DNA of 64,000 nt from Paracoccus cavernae (GCA_030410095.1 JAUFRC010000001.1:260501-324500); one strand, 5' to 3'. Positions 47,856 through 59,483 are shown, numbered from the stretch's first letter. Made by a program: numbers and translations. The notes: generated by a model not told the origin, from the letters alone.

Positions 47856-49743
47856 TTAACGCGGGCCATAGCCGATGGTGCCGAGCGCTTGCCGGATCTC
47901 GTCGAGGATCGCGGGGTCGTCGATGGTTGCGGGGCAACCACATCCTCGCCATCCGCGATCTTCGCCATGGTCGCGCGCAGGATTTTCCCGAACGGGTCTT
48001 GGGCAAACGATCGACCACGACTGCCGATTTGAAGGCGGCAACCGGACCGATCCGCTCGCGCACCAGGGCGACGACCTCTTTGACGATCTGGTCATGCGGC
48101 TTGCTCGATCCTTTCTTGAGGATCATGAAACCGACCGGCATCTGGCCCTTGAGCTGGTCCGCCGCGCCGATCACCGCCGCTTCGGCGACATCGGGATGGG
48201 CGGCGAGGATCTCCTCCATCGCGCCGGTCGACAGCCGGTGGCCCGCGACGTTGATCACGTCGTCGGTGCGCGCCATGATGTAGACATAGCCGTCCCCGTC
48301 GATATAGCCCGCGTCGCCCGTCTCGTAATAGCCGGGGAACTTCTCGAGATAGCTTTTGCGGAAGCGGTCCTCGGCCTGCCACAGGCCCGGCAGAGTGCCG
48401 GGGGAGGGGCAGCTTGATCGCGATCGCGCCCAGCTCTCCTGCGGGAAGCGGCTGGCCCTCGTCGTCGAGAACCTGAACGTCATAGCCCGGCATCGGCAGG
48501 GTCGGGCTGCCCGGTTTGACCGGCAAAAGCTCGATCCCGAAGGGGTTCGCGGCGATGGGCCAGCCTGATTCGGTCTGCCACCAATGGTCGATCACCGGCA
48601 CCTTGAGATGCTTTTCGGCCCAAGCGATGGTCTCGGGATCGGCGCGCTCGCCCGCCAGAAAGACGGCCTGCAGCTTGGAGAGATTGTATTCCCTGATGAA
48701 TTCGCCCTCGGGATCCTCGCGGCGGATCGCGCGCAAGGCGGTGGGGGCGGTAAAGAAGCTTTTCACCTTATGGTTCTGGATCACCTGCCAGAACATCCCC
48801 GCATCGGGTGTGCCGACCGGCTTGCCCTCGTAGATGATCGAGGTCGCCCCCGCGATCAGCGGGCCGTAGGCGATATAGCTGTGCCCGACGACCCAACCCA
48901 CATCCGAGGCCGTCCAGAAGCGGTCACCCGCATCGATGTTGTAGATGTTCTTGACCGTCCAGCTCAGCGCGACGAGATGGCCGGCGGTATGGCGGATCAC
49001 GCCTTTGGGCTGGCCGGTCGTGCCCGAGGTGTAGAGGATATAGGCGGGGTGGTTGCCCTCGACCGGCACGCATTCGGCGGGCTCGACGCCGAAGCGGAAG
49101 CTGTGCCAGGCATAGTCGCGGCCGGGATCAGCTCGCTGATTTCCTGCTCGCGCTGGTAGATGACGCAGAAATCGGGCTTGTGACTGGACAGTTCGATCGC
49201 CTGATCGAGAAGCGGCTTGTAGTGGACGATACGGCCCGGCTCGATCCCCGCAGAGGCCGCGATGATCGCCTTGGGCTTGCAATCCTCGATGCGGACGGCG
49301 AGTTCCTTTGCGGCAAAGCCGCCGAAAACCACCGAATGGACCGCGCCGATGCGCGCGCAGGCCAGCATTGCTTCGACCGCTTGCGGGATCATCGGCATGT
49401 AGATGATGACGCGGTCGCCCTTCTTGACGCCTTTGGCCAACAGGCCGCCCGCGATCTCGGCGACATGGTCACGCAGGTCGCGATAGGTGACGCCCTTGGT
49501 CGTATGGGTAACGGGCGAGGCATGGATCAGCGCGAGCTGGTCGCCGCGACCGGCCTCGACATGGCGGTCGACCGCATTCCAGCAGGTATTGACCAAAGCG
49601 TCCGAGAACCATTCGTAGATCGGCGCATTCTCGTCGAAAAGCGCTTTCGAGGGTGGGCGGATCCAGTCGATAGCCTTGGCGGCCTGCATCCAGAAGCCCT
49701 CGGGATCGGCTTTCCAACCGTCGTAGATGTCTTTGTATACCAT
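47856..49743 (-). CDS. prpE: Propionyl-CoA synthetase
   Basis: About 630 aa. This AMP-forming ligase activates propionate. YILYTSGTTGQPKGVIR (A3), WQTESGWPIAANP-type, YYETGDAGYIDGDGYVYIMA (A7), RTDDVINVAGHRLSTG (A8) and the acylated Lys in TRSGKILR are visible. The N-terminus (YKDIYDGWKADPEGFWMQAA) matches PrpE better than acetyl-CoA synthetase. Breaks near 49130, 48405 (two bases in a C run), 47985 and 47938. GAGGGG lies 8 bp before the ATG, and a good promoter lies upstream. No prpBCD genes are nearby. Confidence 0.9.
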
Positions 49744-49767
49744 AGTATCCCCTCGCCTATGGCAGCT

Positions 49768-49796
49768 TTATTACGCCATAGCTAAACCCTGCGCAA
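49768..49796 (-). promoter_or_regulatory. Promoter of prpE
   Basis: On the minus strand: -35 TTGCGC (49796-49791), 17-bp spacer, -10 TAATAA (49773-49768), about 25 bp before the ATG. It overlaps the hairpin that follows maeB. Confidence 0.6.
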
Positions 49797-49812
49797 CAAA
49801 GCTGCGCAGGGT
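49786..49812 (-). terminator. Hairpin between maeB and prpE
   Basis: Perfect 10-bp stem ACCCTGCGCA / TGCGCAGGGT with a 7-base loop. On the minus strand it is followed by TTTAG. It lies 80 bp after the maeB stop; the left arm overlaps the -35 of prpE, so it may also affect that promoter. Confidence 0.5.
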
Positions 49813-49891
49813 GGTTGCGATAACAGGGATATCTTAGCACGAAAGCGGGAATTTCGCCTTTGTGCAAAAGGCTTAGTCCCGCTGTCGGGGC

Positions 49892-52164
49892 TCAGCCGTA
49901 ATGTTTGACCGGCGTGCCGGCGATGGCGCTCATATTGAGCAGGCCGCGCGTGGTGATCGAGGGTCACGATATGGGCGCGGTTGCCCATGCCCATCAGGAT
50001 CGGACCGACTTCGAGACCGTTCGCCTTGAGTTTCAAAGCGTTGCGGACGCCCGAAGCGGAGTCGGTTCCCGAGAAGACCAGCACGTTTGCCGCGCCGTCC
50101 AGCTTGGATCGGGCAGCAGACGTTCGCGGATCACCGGATCCAGCGCCGAATCGACATGCATTTCGCCGTCGAAGACGAAATCGACATTGCGTGCCTCGAG
50201 GATCGCCAGGGCATCGCGCATCTTGCGGCCCGATTCGGTGTCGAGGTTGCCGAATTGCGAATGGCTGCACAAAGCGACCTTCGGCTCGAGGCCGAAGCGG
50301 CGGACATGGCGCGCGGCCCCGATAGCGGCATCCGCGACCTGCTGCGGCGTCGGCGCATGGTTGACCTGCGTGTCGGCGACGAAGAGCGGACCATCCTCGA
50401 GGATCATCAGCGAGAGCGCGCCGACCGGGCGCCGACCGTCGCGGGCGAGGATCTGTTCGACATAATTCAGGTGCCACGAATACTGCCCGAAGGTGCCGCA
50501 GATCAGACTGTCGGCCTCGCCGCGGTGGACCATGACGGCGCCGATCGCGGTGGTATTGGTGCGCATGATCGCGCGGGCGATATCGGGCGTGACGCCCTGA
50601 CGGGCCATCAGCTCGTGATAGGTGCCCCAATAATCGCGGTAACGCGGATCGTTTTCGGGGTTCACGATCTCGAAGTCTTTGTTCGGGCAGATCGGCAGAC
50701 CGGCGCGCTCTGCGCGCATCTCGATGACCTCGGGGCGGCCGATCAGGATCGGCGTATCCGTGGTTTCTTCGAGCATGGCATTGGCGGCGCGCAGCACGCG
50801 TTCGTCCTCGCCCTCGGCGAAAACGATGCGGCGTTCGGCAGTGGCCGCGGCCTCGAAGACCGGACGCATGATCATGGCCGAACGGAAGACCGAACCGTCG
50901 AGGCCGCGCTTATAGGCGGCGATATCGGCGAGCGGGCGGCTGGCGACGCCGCTTTCCATCGCGGCCTTCGCCACGGCGGTCGCAACGATGCCGATCAGGC
51001 GCGGATCGAAAGGCTTCGGGATCAGGTAATCCGCCCCGAAGGTCATGTTTTCGCCCTGATAGGCGGCGGCAGCCTCGGCCGAGGTGGTCGCGCGCGCCAG
51101 AGCCGCGATCGCATTGATGCAGGCAAGCTGCATCTCGTCGTTGATCGTGGTCGCACCGACATCCAGCGCACCGCGGAAGATGAAGGGAAGCACAGGACGT
51201 TGTTGACCTGGTTGGGAAGTCCGAGCGGCCGGTCGCGATGATCGCATCGGGGCCACGGCGCGGGCATCCTCGGGCAGGATTTCGGGATTGGGATTGGCCA
51301 AAGCGAAGATGATCGGGCGTTTGGTCATCTTCTTGACCATTTCCGGTGTCAGAACGCCCGGACCCGACAGGCCGAGGAAGAGATCGGCATCATCAATCAC
51401 CTCGCCAAGCGTGCGCAGGTCGCTTTTCTGGGCGAATTCGGCCTTCTGCTCGGTCATCTGCTCGGTGCGGCCCTCGTAAACGAGGCCTTCGATGTCGCAG
51501 AGCCAGACGTTCTCGCGCTTGACGCCGAGCTTGAGCAGCATGTTGAGACAGGCGATGCCCGCCGCGCCGCCGCCGGTCGAGACGACTTTGATGTCCTCGA
51601 ATTTCTTGCCGACGACATGGAGAGCGTTGGTCGCGGCCGCGCCAACCACGATGGCGGTGCCGTGCTGGTCGTCATGGAAGACCGGAATGTTCATCCGCTC
51701 GCGGCACAGCTTCTCGACGATGAAGCATTCGGGTGCCTTGATGTCTTCGAGGTTGATCGCGCCGAAGGTCGGCTCGAGCGCGCAGACGATTTCGGCCAGC
51801 TTTTCGGGATCGGCCTGGTTCAGCTCGATGTCGAAACAGTCGATATTGGCGAATTTCTTGAAGAGGACGGCCTTGCCTTCCATCACCGGCTTCGAGGCGA
51901 GCGCCCCGATATTGCCCAGACCCAGAACGGCCGAACCGTTCGAGACAACCGCGACAAGGTTGCCGCGCGCGGTATACAGCGCCGCATTGGCAGGATCGGC
52001 CTTGATCTCGAGGCAGGCCTCGGCCACCCCCGGGAATAGGCGCGGCTCAGGTCGCGGCCGTTGGCCAGCGGCTTCGTTGCCCTGATCTCGAGTTTGCCGG
52101 GGCGCGGAAACTGATGGTAGTCCAATGCCGCCTGTTTTGCGTTATCCTGCCTGCGCTCTTTCAT
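49892..52164 (-). CDS. maeB: NADP-dependent malic enzyme with phosphotransacetylase-like domain
   Basis: About 759 aa, the normal size for the two-domain MaeB. The N-terminal malic-enzyme domain (about 1-430) has the catalytic region [35 protein letters not shown] and the dinucleotide site [17 protein letters not shown]; the C-terminal phosphotransacetylase-like domain (about 440-759) usually regulates by acetyl-CoA and is not catalytic. It decarboxylates malate to pyruvate. AGGAGG lies 7 bp before the ATG. Seven bases are lost at about six sites (52032; three between 51190 and 51255 that cancel out; 50107; 49965). Confidence 0.93.
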
Positions 52165-52394
52165 CTGGTCCTCCTGCAGATGGTTCAGCGTTAAACTATT
52201 TTTCGGCGGGGAACAGAGGCGCGGTGCGACTTGCAACAGATCGGTGCGCCGCGCAAGAATATGCCGAAGAAGCTGTGCCCCGATTGCGTCACATGTTGCG
52301 TCGTCCGGCGGGGGCAGGACAAGGAAAGCGGCCGGTGCTCCGGCCGGACACAGCGCTTGCCGGTCAGGGCGGGCGCGCAAGACGAAAGGGTGTC

Positions 52395-52790
52395 ATGATG
52401 CTTTTGGAAGCGGCGCGCGCGGTGCGGGAAATGGCCTATGCGCCCTATTCGGATTTCAAGGTCGGCGCGGCGGTGCGCGGGGCCTCGGGGCGGATCTATT
52501 CGGGCTGCAATGTCGAGAATGTCGCTTATCCCGAAGGGACTTGCGCCGAAGCGGGCGCGATTGCCGCGATGGTTGCCGCCGGAGAGACGCGTCTGGTCGA
52601 GGTTTGCGTCATCGCCGGCAATGCCGCCCCGACGCCGCCCTGCGGCGGCTGCCGCCAAAAGCTGGCCGAATTCGGCGCGCCCGACGTGCCGGTTCTGCTT
52701 GCAACCACCAACGGTGCCACGATCGAGACGACGATCGGCGCGCTTTTGCCCGGCCGGTTCGAGGCCGCGCATATGGCCGCCAAAGCATGA
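52395..52790 (+). CDS. cdd: Cytidine deaminase
   Basis: 131 aa and intact. This zinc enzyme deaminates cytidine and deoxycytidine to uridine forms. Catalytic site [19 protein letters not shown] (Cys-Ala-Glu) and the other zinc pair [15 protein letters not shown] are intact; the short length marks the tetrameric type. ATG 52395 and 52398 are both possible. The TGA overlaps the deoA ATG (ATGA). It is the first gene of a five-gene nucleoside salvage operon. Confidence 0.96.
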   Translation: MMLLEAARAVREMAYAPYSDFKVGAAVRGASGRIYSGCNVENVAYPEGTCAEAGAIAAMVAAGETRLVEVCVIAGNAAPTPPCGGCRQKLAEFGAPDVPVLLATTNGATIETTIGALLPGRFEAAHMAAKA

Positions 52791-54076
52791 GCGACCCGCG
52801 TCCGGTCATCGCGGATATCCGCGAGGGCGCGGCCTTACCGAAGCGGGCGCGCCGCTGATCGCGCGCGGGCTCTCGGATGGTTCGGTCTCGGATGCGCAGG
52901 CGGGGGCCTTTGCCATGGCGGTTTTGCTGCGCGGGACCGGCGCGGCGGGGCGGGTTGCCCTGACCCGCGCCATGCGTGATTCGGGCGATGTCCTGCGCTG
53001 GAACTTGCCCGGACCCGTGCTCGACAAACATTCGACCGGCGGGATCGGCGATAGCGTGAGCCTGATCCTCGCGCCGGTTCTCGCGGCCTGTGGTGCCTAT
53101 GTGCCGATGATTTCGGGGCGCGGTCTCGGTCATACCGGCGGCACTTTGGACAAGCTCGAGGCGATCGAGGGCTTTCGCGTCGACCTCGACGAGGCGGCGC
53201 TCCGCAAGGTCGTGGGCGAGGCAGGCTGCGCCATTGTCGCCGCGAACCGTCAGCTCGCCCCAGCCGATGCGCGCCTATACGCGATCCGCGACGAGAGCGG
53301 CTCGGTCGAAAGTCTCGATCTGATTACTGCCTCGATCCTGTCCAAGAAGCTCGCGGCGGGGATCGAGGGCTGGTCCTTGACGTCAAATGCGGCTCGGGCG
53401 CGTTTTCGCGCGATAGGGCGAGCGCGCGCGCCTTGGCCGAGGCGTTGGTCGCGACCGCCAATGATGTGGGCTGCAAGACCACGGCTTTGATCTCGATATG
53501 GATCAGCCCTTGGCCGATGCGGCCGGCAATGCCTTGGAAATCCGCGCGGTGATCGCAGCATTCCAAAGCGGGCAGGGCGCGCTTTTCGAGCTGTCGCTCT
53601 CTTTGGCCGAAGACTGTCTGGCGCTCGCGGGTCTCGCTCCCGAAAGCGCGTGCGGCCTTTGCCTCGGGAAAAGCGGCCGAGCATTTCGCGCGCATGGTGG
53701 CAGCGCAGGGAGGGCCGCGCGATCTGCTCGAGCATCCCGACCGCTACCTGCCGCGCGCGCGGTCGTGCTGCCGGTGCCCGCGCCCGCTGCGGGTTTCGTG
53801 GGCGCGATCGAGACCACCGCCTTGGGGCAAAGCGTCGTGCGCCTTGGCGGCGGACGCCTGCACTCCGCCGACCGCATCGATCCGGCTGTCGGGCTTGCCG
53901 CACTGGCGCGGATCGGCGTGCCGGTTGCGGCGGGCGAGCCCTTGGCCTTTGTTCATGCGGCGGATGCGGATGGTGCGGAGCGCGCGGTTCTCGCGGTGCA
54001 GGCGGCCTACCGCATCGACCTCGCGCCCCCTCCGGCAGAGCCGCTGATCCGCGAAAGGATCACCCGTCATGGTTGA
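52787..54076 (+). CDS. deoA: Thymidine phosphorylase
   Basis: About 431 aa. It splits thymidine and deoxyuridine to base and deoxyribose-1-P. The family signature is present ([20 protein letters not shown]), as are the phosphate loop [20 protein letters not shown] and DVKCGSGAF. Five breaks with six bases lost (near 52838, 53374, 53493, 53648 as a CG pair, and 53760). It overlaps deoB by 8 bp. Its product feeds DeoB. Confidence 0.92.
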
Positions 54077-55261
54077 CGCAATCCCCGCCCGCCGCGCTTT
54101 CCTGATCGTCATGGATAGCGTGGGCATTGGCGGCGCGCCCGATGCGGAGCGGTTCTTCAACGGCACCCTGCCCGATAGCGGCGCCAATACGCTTGGCCAT
54201 ATCGCGCGCGAGATGCCGCTGCATCTGCCCAATCTCGACGCTTTGGGGCTGGGCGCGGCGCTGACGCTGGCCTCGGGCATGGTGGTCGCGGGCCTTGGCG
54301 CTGCACCGCAGGGCCTATGGGGCGCGGCATCCGAGGTCTCGCCGGGCAAGGATACGCCGTCGGGCCATTGGGAGCTGGCGGGCGTGCCGGTGCCGTGGAA
54401 CTGGCACCATTTCCCCGACACAATCCCGAGCTTTCCCGACGAATTGAGCCGCGGGATTGCCGCTTTGGCGGGAACGGCGGGCATTTTGGGCAATTGCCAC
54501 GCCTCGGGGACCGAGATCCTCGCCGCTCTCGGGGCCGAGCATCTGCGGACGGGATGGCCGATCTGCTATACGTCGGCCGATAGCGTGCTCCAGATTGCCG
54601 CGCATGAGGACAGCTTCGGGCTGGAGCGGCTTTACGCGCTTTGCCGTGCCGTGGCGCAAAGGTCCATCCGATGCGGGTCGGGCGCGTGATCGCGCGGCCC
54701 TTTTCCGGCCGCGAGGGCGATTTCCGCCGCACCGCCAACCGCCGCGATTTCGCGATCCCCGCACCGGGCGAGACCATCCTCGACCGCGCCTTCGCGGCAG
54801 GGCGCGCAACCCATGCGATCGGCAAGATCGGCGATATTTTCTCGCATCGCGGCATCAGCCATCTGCATAAAGGCGACAGCGACGCGGCCTTGTCCGGCCA
54901 TCTTCTGCGCCTTGCGGATACGGCCGAGGCGGGCAGTCTGACCTTTGCAAATTTCGTCGAATTCGACAGCCTCTACGGCCATCGCCGCGATATCGCGGGC
55001 TACGGGCGCGCGCTCGAATGGTTCGACAGGGTTGCGGGAGCTTTCCTTGCGCGGATGCGACCGGGCGATCTCGCGATTTTCACTGCCGATCACGGCAACG
55101 ACCCGAGCTGGAGCGGCACCGACCATACCCGCGAGCGCGTGCCGGTGCTGGGCTGGGGCTATGGCGCGATGCCGGTCGGACAAGTGGCTTTTGTCGATGT
55201 CGCGGCCTCGATTGCCGATCACCTTGGTCTCGCGCCGCAGGGCCCGGACGTTCATTCCTGA
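54069..55261 (+). CDS. deoB: Phosphopentomutase
   Basis: About 397 aa. It interconverts (deoxy)ribose-1-P and -5-P, linking nucleoside breakdown to sugar metabolism. It belongs to the alkaline phosphatase superfamily: [16 protein letters not shown] (metal), [37 protein letters not shown] and [10 protein letters not shown] with GTDHTRE. One base is lost near 54660 (AAAG run). Confidence 0.95.
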
Positions 55262-55268
55262 AGGCTGC

Positions 55269-56223
55269 ATGAAAAGATCGAACTCCACCTCCATCTCGAA
55301 GGCGCGGCCCCGCCCGCTTTCATCCGCGGCCTCGCCAAGGAAAAGCGCGAGGATCTCTCGCGGCTTTTCGACGAGGGGCGGCTATGCCTATCACGGCTTT
55401 GCCGACTTCCTGCGCGTCTACGAGGGCGTGACGGGGATCCTTACGACCCCGCGCGACTATGCGCGCCTGCTCGAAGAAGTCCTGTTGGAGCGTGCCGAGG
55501 ACGGCGTGATCTATAGCGAGCTTTTCGTTTCGCCCGATTTCTGCGGCGGCGGGGATCTGTCGGCTTGGCGCGATTATCTGGCCGCGATGGAGGAGGTCGC
55601 GCTGAAGCTGCGCGGGCAAGGCATCGACAGCCGAGCGATCGCGACCGTGATCCGCCATTACGGGGCCGAGCAAAGCCGCAAGGCCGCGATCTGCGCGGCA
55701 GAAACTTCGGGCGGCTGGTGCAGCGGGCTGGGCATGGCGGGCGACGAGAATGCCGGTGCCGCCAAGGACTTCGCATGGGCCTTTGATTGTGCGCGCGAGG
55801 CGGGCTTGGGCCTGACTGCACATGCCGGCGAATGGGGCGGGCCTGAGGGCATCCGCGACGTGCTGGCGCTCGGCGTGACGCGGATCGGCCACGGAGTGCG
55901 CGCGGTCGAGGATCCCGCCCTCATGCGCCACCTCGAAGAGCGCGCCATTACGCTTGAATGCTGCCCCGGCTCGAATATCGCGCTCGGCGTTTACCGCGAC
56001 TGGCAATCCCATCCGGTGGCGCGTCTGCTTGACGCCGGTATCCGCGTTACGCTTTCGACCGATGATCCGCCATTTTTCCGCACGACGTTACGGCAGGAAT
56101 ATGAAAGACTGGCGGAAACCTTCGGATGGCACGAAGAGGACTTTCGCCGCCTCAACCTCTGGGCTATCGACGCGGCGTTCTGTGACAATGACACCAAGAC
56201 CCGCCTGCAAAAGGCTCTCATGA
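55269..56223 (+). CDS. add: Adenosine deaminase
   Basis: About 319 aa. It deaminates adenosine to inosine. [19 protein letters not shown] (zinc His pair), THAGEWGG-type [31 protein letters not shown] and STDDPPFF are present. Breaks: a lost A near 55274, a further shift near 55373 (two bases lost or one gained), and a shift just before the end. As read, the frame runs into upp without a stop; a TGA overlapping the upp ATG at 56221-56223 is the likely true end. Confidence 0.88.
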
Positions 56224-56852
56224 CCGAGCATTTGACCGTCGTGAACCACCCGCTGGTTCAGCACAAGCTGTCCATCATGCGCGACAAATCGACGTCGACC
56301 GCCGGTTTCCGCAGGCTGCTGCGCGAGATCAGCCTGCTGCTCGCCTATGAGGTGACGCGCGATCTCGATGTGACCACGACCACGATCGAAACCCCGCTCG
56401 GCCCGATGGAAGCGCCGACGCTCGAAGGCAAGAAGCTGGCGCTGATCTCGATCCTGCGCGCGGGCAACGGTCTGCTCGACGGCATTCTGGAGCTGATCCC
56501 CGCGGCCCGCGTCGGCTTCATCGGCCTTTACCGCGACCCCGAGACGCTCCAGCCGGTGCAATATTATTCGAAAGTGCCGAACCTTCTGGACGAGCGCATG
56601 ACCATCGTCGTCGATCCGATGCTTGCGACGGGGAACTCCTCGGTTGCGGCCATCGATCTGCTCAAACAGGCCGGCGCGAAAAACCTGTGCTTCCTGTGCC
56701 TTCTGGCCGCACCCGAGGGCGTCAAGCGCATGCGCGAGGCCCATCCTGATGTCCGCATCGTCACCGCCTCGCTTGACGAGCGCCTCGACGAGCACGGCTA
56801 TATCGTTCCGGGTCTGGGCGACGCGGGCGACCGGATGTTCGGCACGAAATAA
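56220..56852 (+). CDS. upp: Uracil phosphoribosyltransferase
   Basis: 210 aa and intact. It makes UMP from uracil and PRPP and ends the salvage operon. [20 protein letters not shown], the PRPP loop [20 protein letters not shown] and the uracil-binding end [19 protein letters not shown] are conserved. ATG 56220 gives the standard N-terminus. Confidence 0.97.
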   Translation: MTEHLTVVNHPLVQHKLSIMRDKSTSTAGFRRLLREISLLLAYEVTRDLDVTTTTIETPLGPMEAPTLEGKKLALISILRAGNGLLDGILELIPAARVGFIGLYRDPETLQPVQYYSKVPNLLDERMTIVVDPMLATGNSSVAAIDLLKQAGAKNLCFLCLLAAPEGVKRMREAHPDVRIVTASLDERLDEHGYIVPGLGDAGDRMFGTK

Positions 56853-56924
56853 GGCTGCGCGTTAACCTGCGCTTCATGCCTGTGGCCTAAGACAAAGCTG
56901 TCTCGCGGCAAAAGGGATGGGCGC

Positions 56925-58075
56925 ATGGCTTGGCCGAAAGTCTTGATTTTTCTGGCGGCACTGCTGACAAGCGGTGCCGCTTACGCGTCGGGGCTCCCTC
57001 CGGCCGAACAGCCGCCTCCCGATTTCACCGCCCGCCAGTATATCGACAGCAAGGGCTGCGTCTTTCTGCGCGACGGTGCGGTCTGGGTTGCGAGACAGGC
57101 CCGCGACGGCACCATGCTTTGCGGCTATCCCCCGACATTCTCGGCCCGGCGCAGGGGGCCCGATCAGGGACCGGCGCTGTTTTCGGCGCAAACCGGCGCG
57201 GGCAGCCGCGCCCAACAGATCGAGCAGGTTCTGACCGAAGCGCTGATCACAAATCTCAAAGCCGGAGAACTCGCCAGCGATCCCAGACCGCTTGCGTCCC
57301 TGCCCGATATGGGGCCCGAGCCTGCCCAAAGCGGCCCGATCGAGGAGTTGCGGGCCGAAATGGCTGCCAAGCCCGCGATCTCGGCAAAAATGGGCGGCGG
57401 GTTGCGGCCCAATCAGGAGCTTTGCAATCTTCTGGGCTACAACGGTGCGCCTGACGGCAAGACCGGTCCGGCTGGGGAAAAGGCGCTTTGGGCAGCGATC
57501 CTTCGGGCGGCTTTTGCGCCGATCTGCCGCGCAACGATCTGGCACGGCTGGCCTTCTCGCGGCCGGTTCCCCGTCTCTGCGCCATTCGGGGGCGAGGGTG
57601 CGGGGATGGGCAGCAGGGGGATCGGCTCGGCGCGGATGCTGCGGGCAGCGTGACAAAGACCGCCGCGCTTGCCCCGCCCGTCCGCCGGCGAAAGCGACCA
57701 AAGGCGGGGGCGCAGCCAAGGCGTCAAGGAGGGTGGAACCGGCACGGCAGCTCCAGCCAAGGGGCAGAGAGCAGGCAGCGCTGCAGCTAGCGCGAGATCG
57801 GCACCCGTGACCACCGGGCCGGCGCGATCGCTGGGCGATCTCGTGCCGCCCGGTGCGCGGTATGTCCATATCGGGGCCTATGCCGATCCCGCCAATGCCC
57901 AACGCGCGATTGCACGCCTGACGGGCTCGGGCCTGCCGATCCTGAAATCGAGCGGCAAAGGAAAGGGAGAGGGCTTCATCTCGTCATGGCGGGCCCGTTC
58001 AACAGCCGACAGGCTGTAGTCATGGCGCTCGACAAGCTGCGCAAGGCGGGATTTCGCGATGCTTTCGCGCGTTAG
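56925..58075 (+). CDS. SPOR-domain secreted protein
   Basis: About 384 aa. It has a signal peptide (VLIFLAALLTSGAAYASG) and an N-terminal module with FTARQYIDSKGCVFLRDG and TMLCGYPPTF (two cysteines), typical of Rhodobacterales SPOR proteins. A variable Ala/Pro-rich linker follows, and a C-terminal SPOR domain (ARYVHIGAYADPANAQRAIA ... AGPFNSRQAVVMALDKLRKA) that should bind denuded peptidoglycan at the septum. The linker and the end hold at least four breaks (between 57480 and 57660, and near 57975), so the middle sequence is unreliable. Confidence 0.75.
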
Positions 58076-58106
58076 CGCCATGCGCGGAGCAACGGCGGGC
58101 CTCGAC

Positions 58107-59128
58107 CTACTCGTCGCAGATCTGCTGGAGAGCGACCCATTCGCGGTCGTCGAGAATGGGCTGCGCGGGCAGGATGGTGCGGTAGGGGTCGGCCTCGATC
58201 AGACCCAGAACCGCTTCGCCCGTCGGGTCGAGGGCGCGGGCATAGGGCTCGCTCGCGACGCCCGCACGCTCGAAAAGGTCGAGCAGATGTTCTTCGTCCA
58301 CGGGCAGTTGCGGCGCAGAAAGAGCTTCTCGCCATATCCGTCGAGCGCCGCACGCGGCAGCGTGCCCGAGGTCATCAGCTGGAAGGTCGCCCGCGGTCCG
58401 GCGTAGCGCAAGGCGGCGAGCAAGGGGTCGGCATCTTCGCTCGCGGCTTCAGCCGCAAGAATATAGCCCGCCGCGACTTCGGGCGATTGCTGGCCCGCGA
58501 TCAGATGGCTTCCGATCACCGTGATCGGACCCGGCAGGTTGATCGCGGCATCGAGTTCGGTCGGCAGAACCGCAATCTGGCGGCCCGGCCCCAGCAACCC
58601 CTCGGCAAAATGCTGCGCCGCCGGACCTGCGGCCGGACGTTTGCAGGGCGAGCCGGTGACAAGCGCGATCTCTGCCAGAACCATGCGCCCGATTTCGGCC
58701 CGCTGCGCCGGTGGCGCGACCTGGGCGGCATGGCGCACCAAAGCGGGCGGCAACCAGATGGAGCCCAGCACCGAGACCATGAAAGCACCGGCCAAAAGCA
58801 CGGAATTGCGCAGCTTTCCCGCATTTGGGCGGCTCGCGGCAATCGCGCGATGGACACGGGAAATGGCCGAGATCATCAGATCGTCCTCGACCGTGAGCTC
58901 TTCATCCGCATCCATCCGCCCCGGCGAATAGCGCGCGGGCTGCATGTCGGGATTGATGCGGTGGACGGCGGGAAGCGACCAATGGGCCAGCGGCACATCG
59001 GAACGGGGATCGGTCAGAATCAGCGTCGCCTCGCCGAACGAGACGATGACATCGCGCGGCTTTGATTGCGGCGTCTCGCGCCATAGGCCGACCGCTTCAA
59101 GTCGCTGATACTGGTTGAGCGCTGTCAT
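58107..59128 (-). CDS. Conserved hypothetical membrane protein
   Basis: About 340 aa. A soluble N-terminal domain (residues 1-110, with DVIVSFGEATLILTDPRSDV) is followed by one transmembrane helix (NSVLLAGAFMVSVLGSIWLP). The C-terminal domain contains the stretch GSPCKRPAAGPAAQHFAEGL and AGYILAAEAASEDADPLLAA, ending in a helical region with DPYRTILPAQPILDDREWVA. The layout resembles single-pass proteins with a protease-like periplasmic part, but no HExxH or other catalytic motif is seen. One base is lost near 58308. I do not recognise the family. Confidence 0.65.
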
Positions 59129-59336
59129 TTCTGCGCGGAAAATCCCTGTTGACACATTCGACCTTAGGCGCTGGATCGCGCCGGTCAACCTTGGTTCGGG
59201 ACATGGACGCGAAGCAGGCGGATTGGCAATCCCCCAACTGCGGCCAAAGCCCCGGCGGATCAAGTATTCTCGCAAAATGCCGTGGATCGGGTGCATTTGC
59301 GGCGTCCGGCAGGCTTTGCCGAACGGAGGCCAGCGT

Positions 59337-59377
59337 GCTGTCCGCGTTCCGCGCGGGGCGGCTGTCCGCGTTCCGCG
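59337..59377. repeat. 17-bp direct repeat, period 24
   Basis: GCTGTCCGCGTTCCGCG occurs at 59337-59353 and again, without mismatch, at 59361-59377. Each unit holds the inner pair CCGCG-TT-CCGCG. Confidence 0.75.
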
Positions 59378-59450
59378 ACAAGCCTCCCGCCAATCTCCGG
59401 CTCGTTCTCGTCAAGCTGCAGCAGGGGCGGGCGAAGGCGGCTGCCCCAAA

Positions 59451-59483
59451 GCGAATGGCCGGCCCCAAAGACCGGCCATTCGC
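59451..59483 (-). terminator. Terminator of rpoH
   Basis: Perfect 12-bp stem GCGAATGGCCGG / CCGGCCATTCGC with a 9-base loop, followed on the minus strand by TTTGGGG. It lies 38 bp after the rpoH stop. Confidence 0.7.

Noticed and set aside
59337..59377. The 17-bp direct repeat as a CRISPR remnant
   Set aside because: Only two units with a 7-bp spacer, no cas genes and no leader; the dimensions do not fit a CRISPR array.
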